Source of the DNA: Elusimicrobia bacterium GWC2_61_19
Lineage (GTDB): Bacteria; Elusimicrobiota; Elusimicrobia; Elusimicrobiales; UBA9959
Reading direction: 5' to 3'
DNA length: 45,018 nucleotides
NCBI GenBank assembly: GCA_001799795.1
Contig: MGUD01000017.1
Span: 1 to 45,018 of the forward strand
The first letter of the stretch is position 1. The number at the start of each line of letters is the position of its first letter. A program made the translations under genes and the position numbers. This document shows positions 1 through 9,800 of the stretch, piece by piece. Under the pieces are notes generated by a model, which was not told the DNA's origin, searched no databases, and saw only the letters and a program-made list of their open reading frames with translations.

Positions 1-246
1 GCCGGGGCCGGCCTCGGCGCCGGTATAGGCCGCCTGCGTGGCGCCGAACACCGTAAAACCTTTTATTTCCACGTCGGGGTCGGAAGCCGTGCCGTCGGCA
101 CCCAGGGCGGCAAGGTCGTTGACCGCCGTAAACTCTGCCGCCCGGAGACCGGGTTGGCAGACTATAAGCCCCGCCAGCGCCAGGAAAGCGGAAAATCCCG
201 CATATAAAATCCGGCGTTCAGCCCAAGCGTGGTGAATAAGTTCCAT
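1..246 (-). CDS. Secreted repeat-type surface protein, N-terminal part (cut by window edge)
   Basis: The reverse strand opens with ATG at 246-244 and stays open for 82 codons to base 1, so only the N-terminus is seen. It begins with a hydrophobic signal-like segment (about residues 14-36). The stretch that follows, with VEIKGFTVFGATQAAYTGAE, is nearly the same as residues of the neighbouring 1266-residue protein after its own signal segment (TEIKGFSVFGATQAAYTGAV). The two are therefore tandem paralogues on the same strand, 77 bp apart. A GGGGAT stretch a few bases before the ATG could serve as ribosome binding site. The function of the missing part is unknown; by analogy it is probably a long repetitive surface or secreted protein. 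Confidence 0.75.
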   Translation of the reverse strand, partial: MELIHHAWAERRILYAGFSAFLALAGLIVCQPGLRAAEFTAVNDLAALGADGTASDPDVEIKGFTVFGATQAAYTGAEAGPG

Positions 247-323
247 CAATCCCCATCCCGCGGATACGCATACCGCTCTCCTATTGAACACCGCGACTTT
301 CGCTCCATCCGTTCCCGTCCGGG

Positions 324-3300
324 TCACTTCATACGGGCCACTTCCACACCATTCACCAGCAGGCTTACATAACCGGGCTGCGGGCTCACCTGGAAGGTCG
401 TAGCGTTATCCCGCACTTCTAATTTGCTGGTAGGGTCCGCCACGCCCACGCCCACATTACCGGCGTTTACGGTAAGCGTAGAGCCGCCCACGCTGAAAGC
501 GTTGCCGGTCACAGTAAGGGTAGAAACATTCATTATTTGCTGGCTGCTCATATCCAGCGCCTGCGTGGCCGTATGGTTGCCCAGGTTGTCGCCTTTGACC
601 ACGGTGGCATACAGCGTGCCCTCCGAGGTCATGGAGGCCACTTCAACACCGGAAGCGTTACGCCAGATCTGGGCGTAAATATTGGCCGCTGTGCCGGTGG
701 AGACGATGTCCAGCGCGGCGTACGGCACGCCCGTGGAGATCCCCACCAGGCCATTGCCCGTTATTAGCACGCCGCGGTTAAGCGTGCCGCTCATCGCCGG
801 GTTGGTGGAACCCGTCACCAGGAACCCGCCCCGGTTCTTGAAGACGGTACGGTCGGCTACCTTGTTGGTGACGACTACGCCCTGGCTGTCCGCCCAGGTG
901 AACGAGCCGTCGGCGGTGGAAGAGGACTTATAACCCGCGGCCCAGGAATACTCCCCCAGAGCCGTGTTATTATAGCCGCCGGAGACAGTGGCATACCAGT
1001 CGCTGGCCGTGTTCCACTCGCCGCCGGAGACCGCGGCACCATATCCGCTGGCCGTGTTGACACTTCCGCCGGAGACCGTGGCATAATCTTCGCTGGCCGT
1101 GTTGTTATAGCCGCCGGAGACCGTGGCGCGATCCTGGCTGGCCGTGTTGCTATTGCCGCCGGAGACCGTGGAATCATTCCCGCTTGCCGTGTTATATTGG
1201 CCGCCGGAGACAGTGTCGGCCTCTTTGCTGGCCGTGTTATATTGGCCGCCGGAGACCGTGGCATAAGAATAATAGCCGGCCATGTTGACTATTCCGCCGG
1301 AGACCGTGGCGCCATCCCCGCTGGCCGTGTTGCCATAGCCGCCGGAGACCGTGGCAGCCCAAGCGCCGGCCCTGTTCCCCTCGCCGCCGGAGACCGTGGC
1401 GTCCTCTTCGCCGGCCGTGTTGTTATATCCCGCCAGGACACCGGAATAGAGAGCGCCGGCGCGGTTATCCCTTCCGCCGGCCGCCACCGAATAAGCGCCG
1501 GCCGCCACCGAGGAGGCGTTGGTGCGGTAGGTCTGCAGGTCCACCGCGCCTATTCCCCGGGCGCCGGGCGCCACGGAGCCGGGATGGCCGGCGCCTATCG
1601 TCATTATGGAGCCGTAGGAAGAGATGAATATCCCGTAAGCCGCGGACGTCAGGTCCGTGCCTATCTGCAAACCCTTACCCACCATCGTCATGGAGGCCAT
1701 CGAAAGGACGCTCTTTGCGGACATGTTCAGGTCCGCGGTAGCGGTATGGTTGCCCAGGTTGTCGCCTTTGGCCACGGTGGCATACAACGTGCCCTCCGAG
1801 GTCATGGAGGCCACTTCAACACCGGAAGCGTTACGCCAGATCTGGGCGTAAATATTGGCCGCGGTGCCGGTGGAAACTACGTCCAGCGCGGCGTACGGCA
1901 CGCCCGTGGAGATACCCACCAGGCCGTTGCCCGTTATTAACACGCCGCGGTTAAGCGTGCCGCTCATCGCCGGGTTGGTGGAACCCGTCACCAGGAACCC
2001 GCCCCGGTTCTTAAAGACGGTACGGTCGGCTACATTGTTGGTGACGACTACGCCCTGGCTGTCCGCCCAGGTAAAAGAGCCGGCCCCGGCAGAAGAGGAC
2101 TTGTAACCGGCCGCGAAAGAATACTGGCCGGCAGCGTTATTAGCCTGGCCGCCAGGCACGGTGGCCCAACCGCCGAAAACGTCGTTGTTCGCGCCGCCGC
2201 CGATGGCGGCATTCTGGCCATCGGCCGTGTTGGAGGTGCCTCCGGCTATAACGGAGTCGGAACCATAAGTCCAGTTGCCGTCGCCGCCGCCAATCGCCGA
2301 ATATCCGCCCTCGGCGACGTTGTCTATACCGCCGCCCACCACACCGAACCAATCCCACGCCTCGTTGCGCAGACCGCCGCTCACTACGGAGTTGGTGCCC
2401 TTGGCTATGTTATCCGTGCCGCCGGATATTACCGAGCCTTGGGCGGTGGCCATATTATTCTGGCCGCCGCCTATGAAGGAATATACGCCCTGGGCCACTT
2501 CAGTGGCCGCGCTGCGGGAATTCTGCAGGTCGACCGCCCCTATGCCCCGCGCGCCGGGATATGCCGTCCCGTTGCCCTTGCCAAGGGTGTAAATGGCTCC
2601 GGATGTGGAGATGAACACGCCGCTCGCGCCGGCGTAGACGGAGGTGGCTATCTGTATGCCGGAGCCGATAACAGCGATGGAGGAAACATTCGTAACCGGG
2701 AATTGCGCCATATCCAGCGTGGTGGTGGCCACGTGATTGCCCAGGTTGTCTCCCGCGCCGGCGCCGGGCGGGATGGTGGCATACAGCGTGCCCTCCGAGG
2801 TCATGGAGGCCACTTCAACACCGGAAGCGTTACGCCAGATCTGCGCGTAGATATTGGCCGCTGTGCCGGTGGAGACCACGTCCAGCGCGGCCTGCGGTAC
2901 GCGGGTGCTTATGCCCACGGTCTTGGCGGACAGATCGCCATAGAGTACCCCGCCTATATTAAGGAAATTATTAGTAGTGGAAACCGGCGTTCGCTGATCA
3001 TAGCCTATGACTATGTTCCCGGTGCCGGTGGTCACGCTATAGCCGGCTTTCCAACCCAGAAAGATATTGTCGGAACCGGCGGTAAGGTTATAGCCGGCCA
3101 TAGCCCCGACAAGAGTTGAACTGGAAAATGTGGTAGTGGTGAACAAACCGCCCGCCGAAGAACCGATAAGAGTGTTGAAACTTCCGTGATTTAAGACACC
3201 GCTGCCGTCGCCGAAATAGGAATTATAGGAGCCGCTATTGTTCCCGCTGCCCGCCAGATACCCCACGTAGGTATTATTGTACCCCGTCAGATTATTCTTA

Positions 3301-4124
3301 CCGGACTCCAGACCGATAAACGTGTTAAAATCCCCGCTGGCGCTATTCAGACCGGCGTCCTTCCCAAAGAACGAGTTGCCTCCTCCGGTCGTATTTGAAT
3401 ACCCGGCAGATTTCCCCACGAACGTATTTGCCCCGCCCGTGGTATTTCCATACCCGGATTCGGCGCCGGCAAAAACATTGGCGCCACCGGTCCCCCCACC
3501 GGAGAGAATCCCCAGACTGACACTGTCCCCGGATACCGCCAGCACCGTGCTGCCGTTTATCTGGTAATGCGCGGCGGTTATGCTGCTGGAAGTATTTACC
3601 CCATACGCGCCCATCTGTAGCGTGGTGGTGGCAATATGGCTCCCCAAATTATCACCTATGGAACTGCTGCTGGTCCATTGCAGGTAGCCGCCGGAATTTT
3701 TGCTGAGGAGCTGGCCGGCAGAACCGTCATTAATAAATACCTTAGCCGCTGCCGTGAAGGTTGAATTGCCCACAAAATAAGAGCCGGAAGACACGGACAA
3801 CACGCCGTTTACCACGACATTGCCCGGGCCTGCAACCGCACCGGTGTAAGCGGCCTGCGTGGCGCCAAAAACGGAAAAGCCTTTTATTTCGGTATCGGGA
3901 TCAGCCGCGTTTCCGTCTTTGCCGAGCACGATCAGATCATCTTCGGAACCCAGTTCGGTCTGGCAATACAGGCCGGCGGCCATCGGCCATAAGCCACAAC
4001 CGAGGAAAAGCAGTGAAAAAGCCAGGCGGGGAAAACGGCCGGGGGCACGCAGCCAAACACCCTTATTACACGCGTGGGCACCGATGCCGGATCTGTTTTT
4101 CGCCGATTTTATCACAGAGAACAT
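324..4124 (-). CDS. Large secreted repeat protein with YadA-head-like repeats
   Basis: A 1266-residue protein with an N-terminal hydrophobic segment (about residues 33-52), probably a signal peptide. Three repeat blocks are visible. Residues about 212-335 carry ~23-residue units of the type NTFVGKSAGYSNTTGG. Residues about 550-690 and 880-1075 carry ~15-residue units of the type ATVSGGYGNTASGD (ten VSGG units in the last block). These resemble left-handed beta-roll head repeats of trimeric autotransporters and phage-fibre-like proteins. A linker starting DNLGNH..AT occurs four times (near residues 157, 459, 790, 1181), and a module with AALDVVSTGTAANIYAQIWR occurs three times. The C-terminus (GVGVADPTSKLEVRD) resembles fibre tails, but no YadA anchor or S74 peptidase is seen. 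The start is uncertain because no clear ribosome site precedes it. Adhesin or surface-fibre role is inferred. Confidence 0.75.
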   Translation of the reverse strand: MFSVIKSAKNRSGIGAHACNKGVWLRAPGRFPRLAFSLLFLGCGLWPMAAGLYCQTELGSEDDLIVLGKDGNAADPDTEIKGFSVFGATQAAYTGAVAGPGNVVVNGVLSVSSGSYFVGNSTFTAAAKVFINDGSAGQLLSKNSGGYLQWTSSSSIGDNLGSHIATTTLQMGAYGVNTSSSITAAHYQINGSTVLAVSGDSVSLGILSGGGTGGANVFAGAESGYGNTTGGANTFVGKSAGYSNTTGGGNSFFGKDAGLNSASGDFNTFIGLESGKNNLTGYNNTYVGYLAGSGNNSGSYNSYFGDGSGVLNHGSFNTLIGSSAGGLFTTTTFSSSTLVGAMAGYNLTAGSDNIFLGWKAGYSVTTGTGNIVIGYDQRTPVSTTNNFLNIGGVLYGDLSAKTVGISTRVPQAALDVVSTGTAANIYAQIWRNASGVEVASMTSEGTLYATIPPGAGAGDNLGNHVATTTLDMAQFPVTNVSSIAVIGSGIQIATSVYAGASGVFISTSGAIYTLGKGNGTAYPGARGIGAVDLQNSRSAATEVAQGVYSFIGGGQNNMATAQGSVISGGTDNIAKGTNSVVSGGLRNEAWDWFGVVGGGIDNVAEGGYSAIGGGDGNWTYGSDSVIAGGTSNTADGQNAAIGGGANNDVFGGWATVPGGQANNAAGQYSFAAGYKSSSAGAGSFTWADSQGVVVTNNVADRTVFKNRGGFLVTGSTNPAMSGTLNRGVLITGNGLVGISTGVPYAALDVVSTGTAANIYAQIWRNASGVEVASMTSEGTLYATVAKGDNLGNHTATADLNMSAKSVLSMASMTMVGKGLQIGTDLTSAAYGIFISSYGSIMTIGAGHPGSVAPGARGIGAVDLQTYRTNASSVAAGAYSVAAGGRDNRAGALYSGVLAGYNNTAGEEDATVSGGEGNRAGAWAATVSGGYGNTASGDGATVSGGIVNMAGYYSYATVSGGQYNTASKEADTVSGGQYNTASGNDSTVSGGNSNTASQDRATVSGGYNNTASEDYATVSGGSVNTASGYGAAVSGGEWNTASDWYATVSGGYNNTALGEYSWAAGYKSSSTADGSFTWADSQGVVVTNKVADRTVFKNRGGFLVTGSTNPAMSGTLNRGVLITGNGLVGISTGVPYAALDIVSTGTAANIYAQIWRNASGVEVASMTSEGTLYATVVKGDNLGNHTATQALDMSSQQIMNVSTLTVTGNAFSVGGSTLTVNAGNVGVGVADPTSKLEVRDNATTFQVSPQPGYVSLLVNGVEVARMK
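571..937. repeat. Intragenic direct repeat, copy A
   Basis: Bases 571-937 and 1744-2110 align without gaps at a constant offset of 1173 bp (391 codons) and differ at only about twenty positions, mostly near the far end. They encode the module running from the DNLGNH linker to WADSQGVVV. Conservation at DNA level, including synonymous sites, suggests recent duplication or gene conversion. Confidence 0.9.
1744..2110. repeat. Intragenic direct repeat, copy B
   Basis: Second copy of the module at 571-937. A shorter third copy, at about 2775-2905, carries only the part encoding IYAQIWRNASGVEVASMTSE and its flanks. The three copies separate the different head-repeat blocks of the same gene. Confidence 0.9.
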
Positions 4125-4421
4125 TGTAATATTGAGGCCTGGGCCGCCACATGAGGCGAAGTGCCCAATCTCTGTGCCCGGTTTGCTTACGTCGTATCAT
4201 ATTTCCAAACATCATGATTATTGATGCGCAGCATCACTAGCGGCCCCGGATGCCGGACGTAAGTAATTTTGAGGATAAGCAGTCTTAAAATTAGAATATC
4301 ACCGGTCGCCGCACGCATGTACGCATGGGCATAAAAACAAGTTCCCACGGCGCGAGTGATACAAGATATGTCGTTAAAATTATCGAGGACTTTTTCTGTT
4401 TGATAAGAAGGGATAAGAAGG
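4125..4421. other. Non-coding stretch between the repeat protein and hairpin
   Basis: No convincing gene on either strand. It must hold the promoter of the minus-strand repeat protein starting at 4124, but I could not pick a clear -35/-10 pair. It is more AT-rich than the surrounding genes from about 4260 on and runs into the long inverted repeat beside the lptG stop codon. Confidence 0.5.
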
Positions 4422-4499
4422 GGACGCTGCTTCCTAACTTCCTAAAGCCACAACAATAGTCCGGGGGTATTATAAATAGGAAGTTAGGAAGCAGCGTCC
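4422..4499. repeat. Long perfect hairpin with GGGGACGCT-type ends
   Basis: Arms 4422-4444 and 4477-4499 are perfectly complementary over 23 bp with a 32-nt loop. The outer end reads GGGACGCTGC. The right arm finishes 4 bp from the lptG stop codon (4504-4506). On the minus strand the junction reads ATAGAGGACGCT. The same end motif occurs in the hairpin at 30391-30442. It could act as a terminator or mRNA-stabilising hairpin, but shared ends with different arm interiors look more like a REP/RAYT-type element. Confidence 0.8.
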
Positions 4500-4503
4500 T
4501 CTA

Positions 4504-5592
4504 TCAAATTGCGCGGGCGCGCTTCAGGCCCCAGAGGGAGACCAGCGCGAAGAGCACTACGGGGGCGAACCCCGCGGCCGAGGCGGGGATGAGTTCGGCG
4601 TTGCCGGCCTCCTGGGTCATTATTATCACCGCCCAGAAGAAGAAGCCGAAACCGAGCGCCAGGCCGAAGCTGAAGAATTTATTGTTTTTCCCCATCAGCA
4701 GCACCATGGCCGCGCCTATCAGCGCCATGGCGGGGTTGGCCAGGGGGGCCGCCAGTTTTACCCACAGCAGCGTGCGCTCGGCCGCCGCGGGCGCGCCCAC
4801 GGCGTTAAGCCGCCGCAGGCGCCGCAGCACGTCCAGGGAAGAAACGCCCTCAGGCACCAGTTTTTCCAGCACCAGGTTCTCGGGCGGCACCGCGATGGAG
4901 GAGCGGTAGTCGGCGAAGTTCTTCACCGCGGGCTTGGCGTCCTCGTTGTAGGTTATCATCACCCCGTCGTGGAAGACCCAGAGTTTCGCCGCCTCGTCCC
5001 ACTGCGCCCACCCGGCGTTGACCTCAAGGAAAAGGCGGCCTTCTTTGTAAATATTGACGATGACGCGCTGCATGTTCTTATGCCGGCCGTCGAAAATGTG
5101 CGCCGTGACGAACGCCTCGTTCCCGGCGAAGAAAGTGACGTCCTGCCGCACCACCCGCCGCCAGTCCTCGCGACCGCGCAGTTTTTCCTCGAACAGGTGT
5201 TCGGAACGGATGAATAGGTCGGGCGCGGCCGTTTCCTGCAGCACGAACTGCCCCGCCCCGGCGAGAAAAGCGCAGGCCAGCAGCGGCTTTATCATATCGA
5301 AAGGCCGCCAGCCGCCGGCCAAGCCCGCCTTCCACTCGCCCCTGGCCATCATCCCGCCCAGCGCGAACAGCACCGCCATCAGCGTGGCGATCGGAGTCAT
5401 TTTGACCATGAAATACGGGGTCTGGTATGCCACATAGCGCGCGAAGATACCGGCCCCGGCCCCGCTTTTAAGGAAAAAGTTGAGGTTATCGAAAAGACTG
5501 CCGAACAGCAGCAGCAGGCAGAACACGCCCAGGCCGAAGCCGAAAGGGGCCCAGAAACCGCGCGCTATGTACCTGTAAAATATTTTTTTCAT
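4504..5592 (-). CDS. lptG: LptG-like permease of the LPS transport complex (YjgP/YjgQ family)
   Basis: Inner-membrane partner of the LptB2FG ATP-driven exporter that extracts lipopolysaccharide and passes it to the periplasmic bridge. The 362-residue protein starts MKKIFYRYIARGFWAPF at the ATG 5592-5590, 8 nt after the stop of the upstream paralogue; an upstream start would lie inside that gene. It shows the family plan: N-terminal membrane helices (first near residues 14-33, another near 60-80), a periplasmic beta-jellyroll middle, and a C-terminal helix bundle (about residues 270-355). The assignment to G rather than F rests on second position in the operon. The gene ends next to a long hairpin. 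Confidence 0.85.
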   Translation of the reverse strand: MKKIFYRYIARGFWAPFGFGLGVFCLLLLFGSLFDNLNFFLKSGAGAGIFARYVAYQTPYFMVKMTPIATLMAVLFALGGMMARGEWKAGLAGGWRPFDMIKPLLACAFLAGAGQFVLQETAAPDLFIRSEHLFEEKLRGREDWRRVVRQDVTFFAGNEAFVTAHIFDGRHKNMQRVIVNIYKEGRLFLEVNAGWAQWDEAAKLWVFHDGVMITYNEDAKPAVKNFADYRSSIAVPPENLVLEKLVPEGVSSLDVLRRLRRLNAVGAPAAAERTLLWVKLAAPLANPAMALIGAAMVLLMGKNNKFFSFGLALGFGFFFWAVIIMTQEAGNAELIPASAAGFAPVVLFALVSLWGLKRARAI

Positions 5593-5600
5593 GCGATCGC

Positions 5601-6713
5601 TTACTTGGCGTATAGCCGGCGCTTCCACAGCCAGGCCCCGGCCAGGCCGGTCAGCAGGGCGGGCGCGAACACCGCCCACGGGAACAGCACGCTGTATTTA
5701 CGGGCCAGCACCATGCCGGTTATGGTCAGCCCGTAGTAAAAGAAGATTATCAGCAGGGTCAGGCCGAAACCCAGGGAGCGCCCGCGCTTGTCCAGCGCCA
5801 CGCCCAGCGGCGCGCCCACAAGAAAAAAGACCAGCGGCGCCAGCGCCAGCGCGAACCGGGAGGCCGCCTCTATGCGGTACTTGGCTTTTATCTGCGGGTC
5901 GTCGATGCCGGCCTTGAGCCGGGCCAGCAGGCCGGGCGTGGAGATCTCGCGCTGGTTGAGCTTGCGGCCGGGCCCGCTCTCGGCGAAGAACGGCAGCATG
6001 GTCGTGTAAGAGGAGAACCTGCCGTAAAGTATCTTTTTAGGGTTCAGGCAGTCGATCTGGCTGAACTGGCCGCTGGCCAGCTCTATCTGCATGCCCCGCT
6101 CGCGCACCACGCTGTAGCGCCCGTCGGAGGCGTTTATCATGGTGACGAAGGCGGGCGCCTTGTCCTTGTTGATGCGGCGCACCAGTTTCACGCCGCGCAT
6201 GCCGCCGGTAAGACTGTTCACCTGGCCCGCGTAAAGCACCCAATCGGAGATCTGCTGAAAGGTGCGCGGCTTCAGTTCTATCCTGGTGACGCGGTTCAGC
6301 ATGGAAACGGTGTAATCCGTGGAGCGCTTCATGGCCTTGGGCCCCAGCCAGTTGTTTACGAAGAGCAGGACGAGGGTTGCGGCCGCCGAAGCCCAAAAAA
6401 CGGAATAGAGGATATTGTAGAACGAGAAGCCGCCGGCCCGCAGGGCGATGATCTCTCCGTCCTGGGATAACTGGCCCAGGCTCAGCAGCATGGCCAGCAG
6501 GAAAGCCAGCGGCAGGGAGGTGGCCACGATATTGGGCAGGAGGTAGATTATGCTTTTAACGAGAAAATAGAAGGAAAAACCGGTCAGCACGCCCTGGTTT
6601 ATTATCTGCACGAAGTTCAGCATCACCAGCAGGGACACAAAGACGAAAAGCGACAACCCCAGGAACTTGGCGAAGACTTTCAGCAGGTATGATCTGACTA
6701 TAGGCACGGACAT
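5601..6713 (-). CDS. lptF: LptF-like permease of the LPS transport complex (YjgP/YjgQ family)
   Basis: A 370-residue permease paralogous to the next gene and first in the lptF-lptG pair. Membrane helices lie near residues 15-37, 50-75 and 100-122 and in a C-terminal bundle (about 280-362), with a periplasmic domain between. The conserved coupling-helix region DGEIIALRAGGFSFYNI near residues 85-101 is typical of the family and contacts LptB. There is no Shine-Dalgarno before the ATG; instead a consensus TATAAT (minus strand) lies at 6730-6725, so the leader is only a few nucleotides or absent. The divergent neighbour is the SprA-like outer-membrane protein, so this locus is devoted to the outer membrane. 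Confidence 0.85.
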   Translation of the reverse strand: MSVPIVRSYLLKVFAKFLGLSLFVFVSLLVMLNFVQIINQGVLTGFSFYFLVKSIIYLLPNIVATSLPLAFLLAMLLSLGQLSQDGEIIALRAGGFSFYNILYSVFWASAAATLVLLFVNNWLGPKAMKRSTDYTVSMLNRVTRIELKPRTFQQISDWVLYAGQVNSLTGGMRGVKLVRRINKDKAPAFVTMINASDGRYSVVRERGMQIELASGQFSQIDCLNPKKILYGRFSSYTTMLPFFAESGPGRKLNQREISTPGLLARLKAGIDDPQIKAKYRIEAASRFALALAPLVFFLVGAPLGVALDKRGRSLGFGLTLLIIFFYYGLTITGMVLARKYSVLFPWAVFAPALLTGLAGAWLWKRRLYAK

Positions 6714-6724
6714 TTATTTATTCT

Positions 6725-6730
6725 ATTATA
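6725..6730 (-). promoter_or_regulatory. -10 box (TATAAT) of lptF, near-leaderless
   Basis: A perfect TATAAT on the minus strand lies 11 nt before the lptF ATG with no purine-rich ribosome site between. Transcription would begin about 4 nt before the start codon. No good -35 was found. Confidence 0.5.
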
Positions 6731-6820
6731 TATCAACGTAGGCGTGGAAATTTTCACGACGACGCGTTCGTGCCTGCCCGGAAAAACCTGGCCGGCCTAT
6801 GGTTTTATTATCTATATAAA

Positions 6821-9800
6821 GTGAAAGCGACTGCCAAACTGATCTTGTTCCTTGCGGCCTGCGCCTGCGCCTCCGGCGCGGCGGCGGCCGATTTCGCCCT
6901 CCCGTCCGCCGGCGGCGGCCGTTTCCTACTGCTGGACAGGCAGGACTCCGGCCGCGTCATGGCCGAGCCCGAAGTGTCCACCGCCCCGGAAACGGGCGAT
7001 ATGGACCAGATCGCCAGCGACCTCCCCTTCGCCTACAGCGAAGATTCCTGGAACTCGGTGCGCGAGGCCGTGGAAACCGGCCGCTTCAGGCGCGAGGACC
7101 TGGCGCCCCTGCCGTCGATTGAGATCTCCACCGACGTCCCGCTGGCCCCCGAACCCCAGGTAGAATTCAAGGAATCCGGCACCACGCTGTCGGTGACGGG
7201 ACGCAAGGTGATCGCCCTCAACTACAGCGGCAAGAAATATCTCAACGACCAGACGTCGGTGACGCGGCCCAAGTCCCTCAGCCTGTTCGAGATCACCCAG
7301 CAGATGCAGGTGCGCATGCAGGGCAAGGTGGGCGCCAAGATCTCCGTCAACGTGGACTACGACGACACCAAGACCGACAAGCAGGATATCTCCGTGGTGT
7401 ACCAGGGCGATCCCAACGAAGTGGTACAGAACGTGTCCTTCGGCGATATCGACCTATCGCTGCCGGCCACCGAGTTCGTCTCGTACAACAAACAGCTGTT
7501 CGGTATCCGCGCGGACCTCAAGACCAACCGCCTCAAGTTCACCTTCGTGGGCTCGCGCACCAAAGGCCAGACCAAGACCCGCCAGTTCACCGGCAACACG
7601 CAATTCCAGGGCGCGGACATCATGGACACGAACTACCTGCGCCGCAAATATTACGACGTGACCTTCGGCAACACGCTACGCCTGCCCATCAAGTCCGGCA
7701 CGGAGCGCATCTACATAGACCAGCAGACCCTGGCCCAGGTGGACAACGTCACCGTGTTCGGCCTGGTCGGCAAGGACATGGCCGTGCAGACCTCCACCTA
7801 CACGGGGCGCTTCCAGCTGCTGAGCCCCAACATAGACTACGTGATGGACTACGTGAAGGGCCTTGTGACCTTCAACCGCACGCTCAATCCGCAGGACGTA
7901 GTGCTGATAGACTACCAGAACGCGCAGAACACCTACCTGTCGCAGAACGGTTCCACCACTTCGCTCACGGCCGACGCCCTGCCCGCGCAGGTCTTCCCGG
8001 CCATAATAAAGACGCCCAGCGATATCGCGCTGTCCTCCGTGGCGGCGGTCGCCGACCTCCAGGTCTCCCACCTGCGGGAACTGAAGACCTACTATTCCAT
8101 CGGCCAGAGCAATATCGTGCGCGACAACGGCAACGGCAACTTCACGGTGAAGGTGCAGGACCTCAACCGCAACGCCGTCCAGGTGCCCGGCTATAACCCG
8201 GCGTACGGAGATCCGATAATAAAATATCCGGACACCATAGACGTGGACTTCGAGCAGGGCATCATCAACCTCAAGAACCCCTTCCGTTCGGAAACGGCGC
8301 CCTACCAGCCGGACCAGCAGGTCTACTCGGCCGCCCCGTCGTCGAAGCGGATCCTGCGCGTGGAATATTCCTACCGCTTCAAGACCTTCCTGCTGGAGCC
8401 CAACATCGTGCTGCAGTCGGAAGTGGTGCGCGTGGACGGCAAGAAGCTGGGCCGCAACGAGGATTACTTCATCGACTACGACTCGGGCTTCATCACCTTC
8501 TACTACCCGGACCGCATAGGCCAGGAAGCCAAGATCGACATCTCCTACGAAGTTTCCCCCTTCGGCGGGGTGGGCAACCAGTCCCTGGTGGGCGGCCGCA
8601 TCTCCTACGACTTCGGCGACCACTTCTCGCTGGGGTCGACCATGCTCTACCAGGGCGGCATTAAATCCAATTCCGTGCCCAACATCACCGACCTCACAAA
8701 CAGCATGCTGGTCTACGAAGGCGACGCGCAGCTCAAAGGCCTGAACCTGCTGGGCCTGCGCACCACGCTCGCCGCCGAGGCCGCGCAGAGCCGCCTGAAC
8801 CCCAACCTCAACGACCTGGCCCTCATCGACAACATGGAAGGCGCCAAACAGGAGGACGCCCCCTCGCTGGACAAGAACTACTGGTTCATAGCGGCCAACC
8901 CGACGCTGGCCCCCGCCGACCCGACCGCGCTGCCGCAGGACTGGTACAACGAGAACATAAAGCTGACCGAAATTAACCCCGCCGCTTCTTCTGACGGAAC
9001 GCAGCAGGTGCTGGACGTCAGTTACAACTTCAACGTCTCCTCGGAAGTCTCCATAGTTTACCCGCTTTCCACCACAGGCCTGGACTTCTCGCAGAAGAAC
9101 GTACTGGAGCTGGTGGTTTACGGGCAGAACGCCCCCGGCGCCACGGAAGGCCCGCAGATAAACATACACCTCGGCCAGATCAACGAGGACGCGGACGGCC
9201 GCAGCGGCGACACATTCATTTGTACGTCGGGGCTGGTGCTTAACAACGCCCCCAAGAGCGAAGATACCAATTGCGACTCCCAGGTATCCAACTCCGAGGA
9301 TATCGGCTGGCTCTACGCCCCGGCCGGCTCCGCCCACACCCGGCGCTACGGGGCCAATAACGGCCGCCTTGACTCCGAGGACCTCAACAAGAACGGCCGC
9401 CTGGACACACAGGACTTCACAGGCGGAGGCTTCGGCTACGCTAATAATTCTAATTTCACGGACAACAATGATTCCGGAAACCTTAAGAACTCTGTAAACT
9501 TCTCCGGCTGGCACACCCTGGTAATACCCCTGGCCATCGCCTCCACCGACACCTATAAGTGGAACGCCATAAAGCAGGTGAGGATCTCCCTTAAGCAGAC
9601 CCCCGGAGGCGCAACGTCCGGCATAATAAAGTTCGCCCGCATCTCGGCCGTGGGCAATACCTGGTCGGTGCAGGCCGGCACTTCCCCGACCGCCGGCACC
9701 ATGCAGGCCACGGCGGTGAACAACCAGGATAATCCCGGCTACACCCCCATCTACGACGCCGGCGGCGAGGCCTCCATGGTCTTCACCGACCTGTACGGCT

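Noticed and set aside
324-4124. Phage tail fibre or prophage
   Set aside because: The repeat style is fibre-like, but no phage structural, lysis or integrase gene is nearby, no S74 chaperone domain is present, and the protein has a signal peptide.
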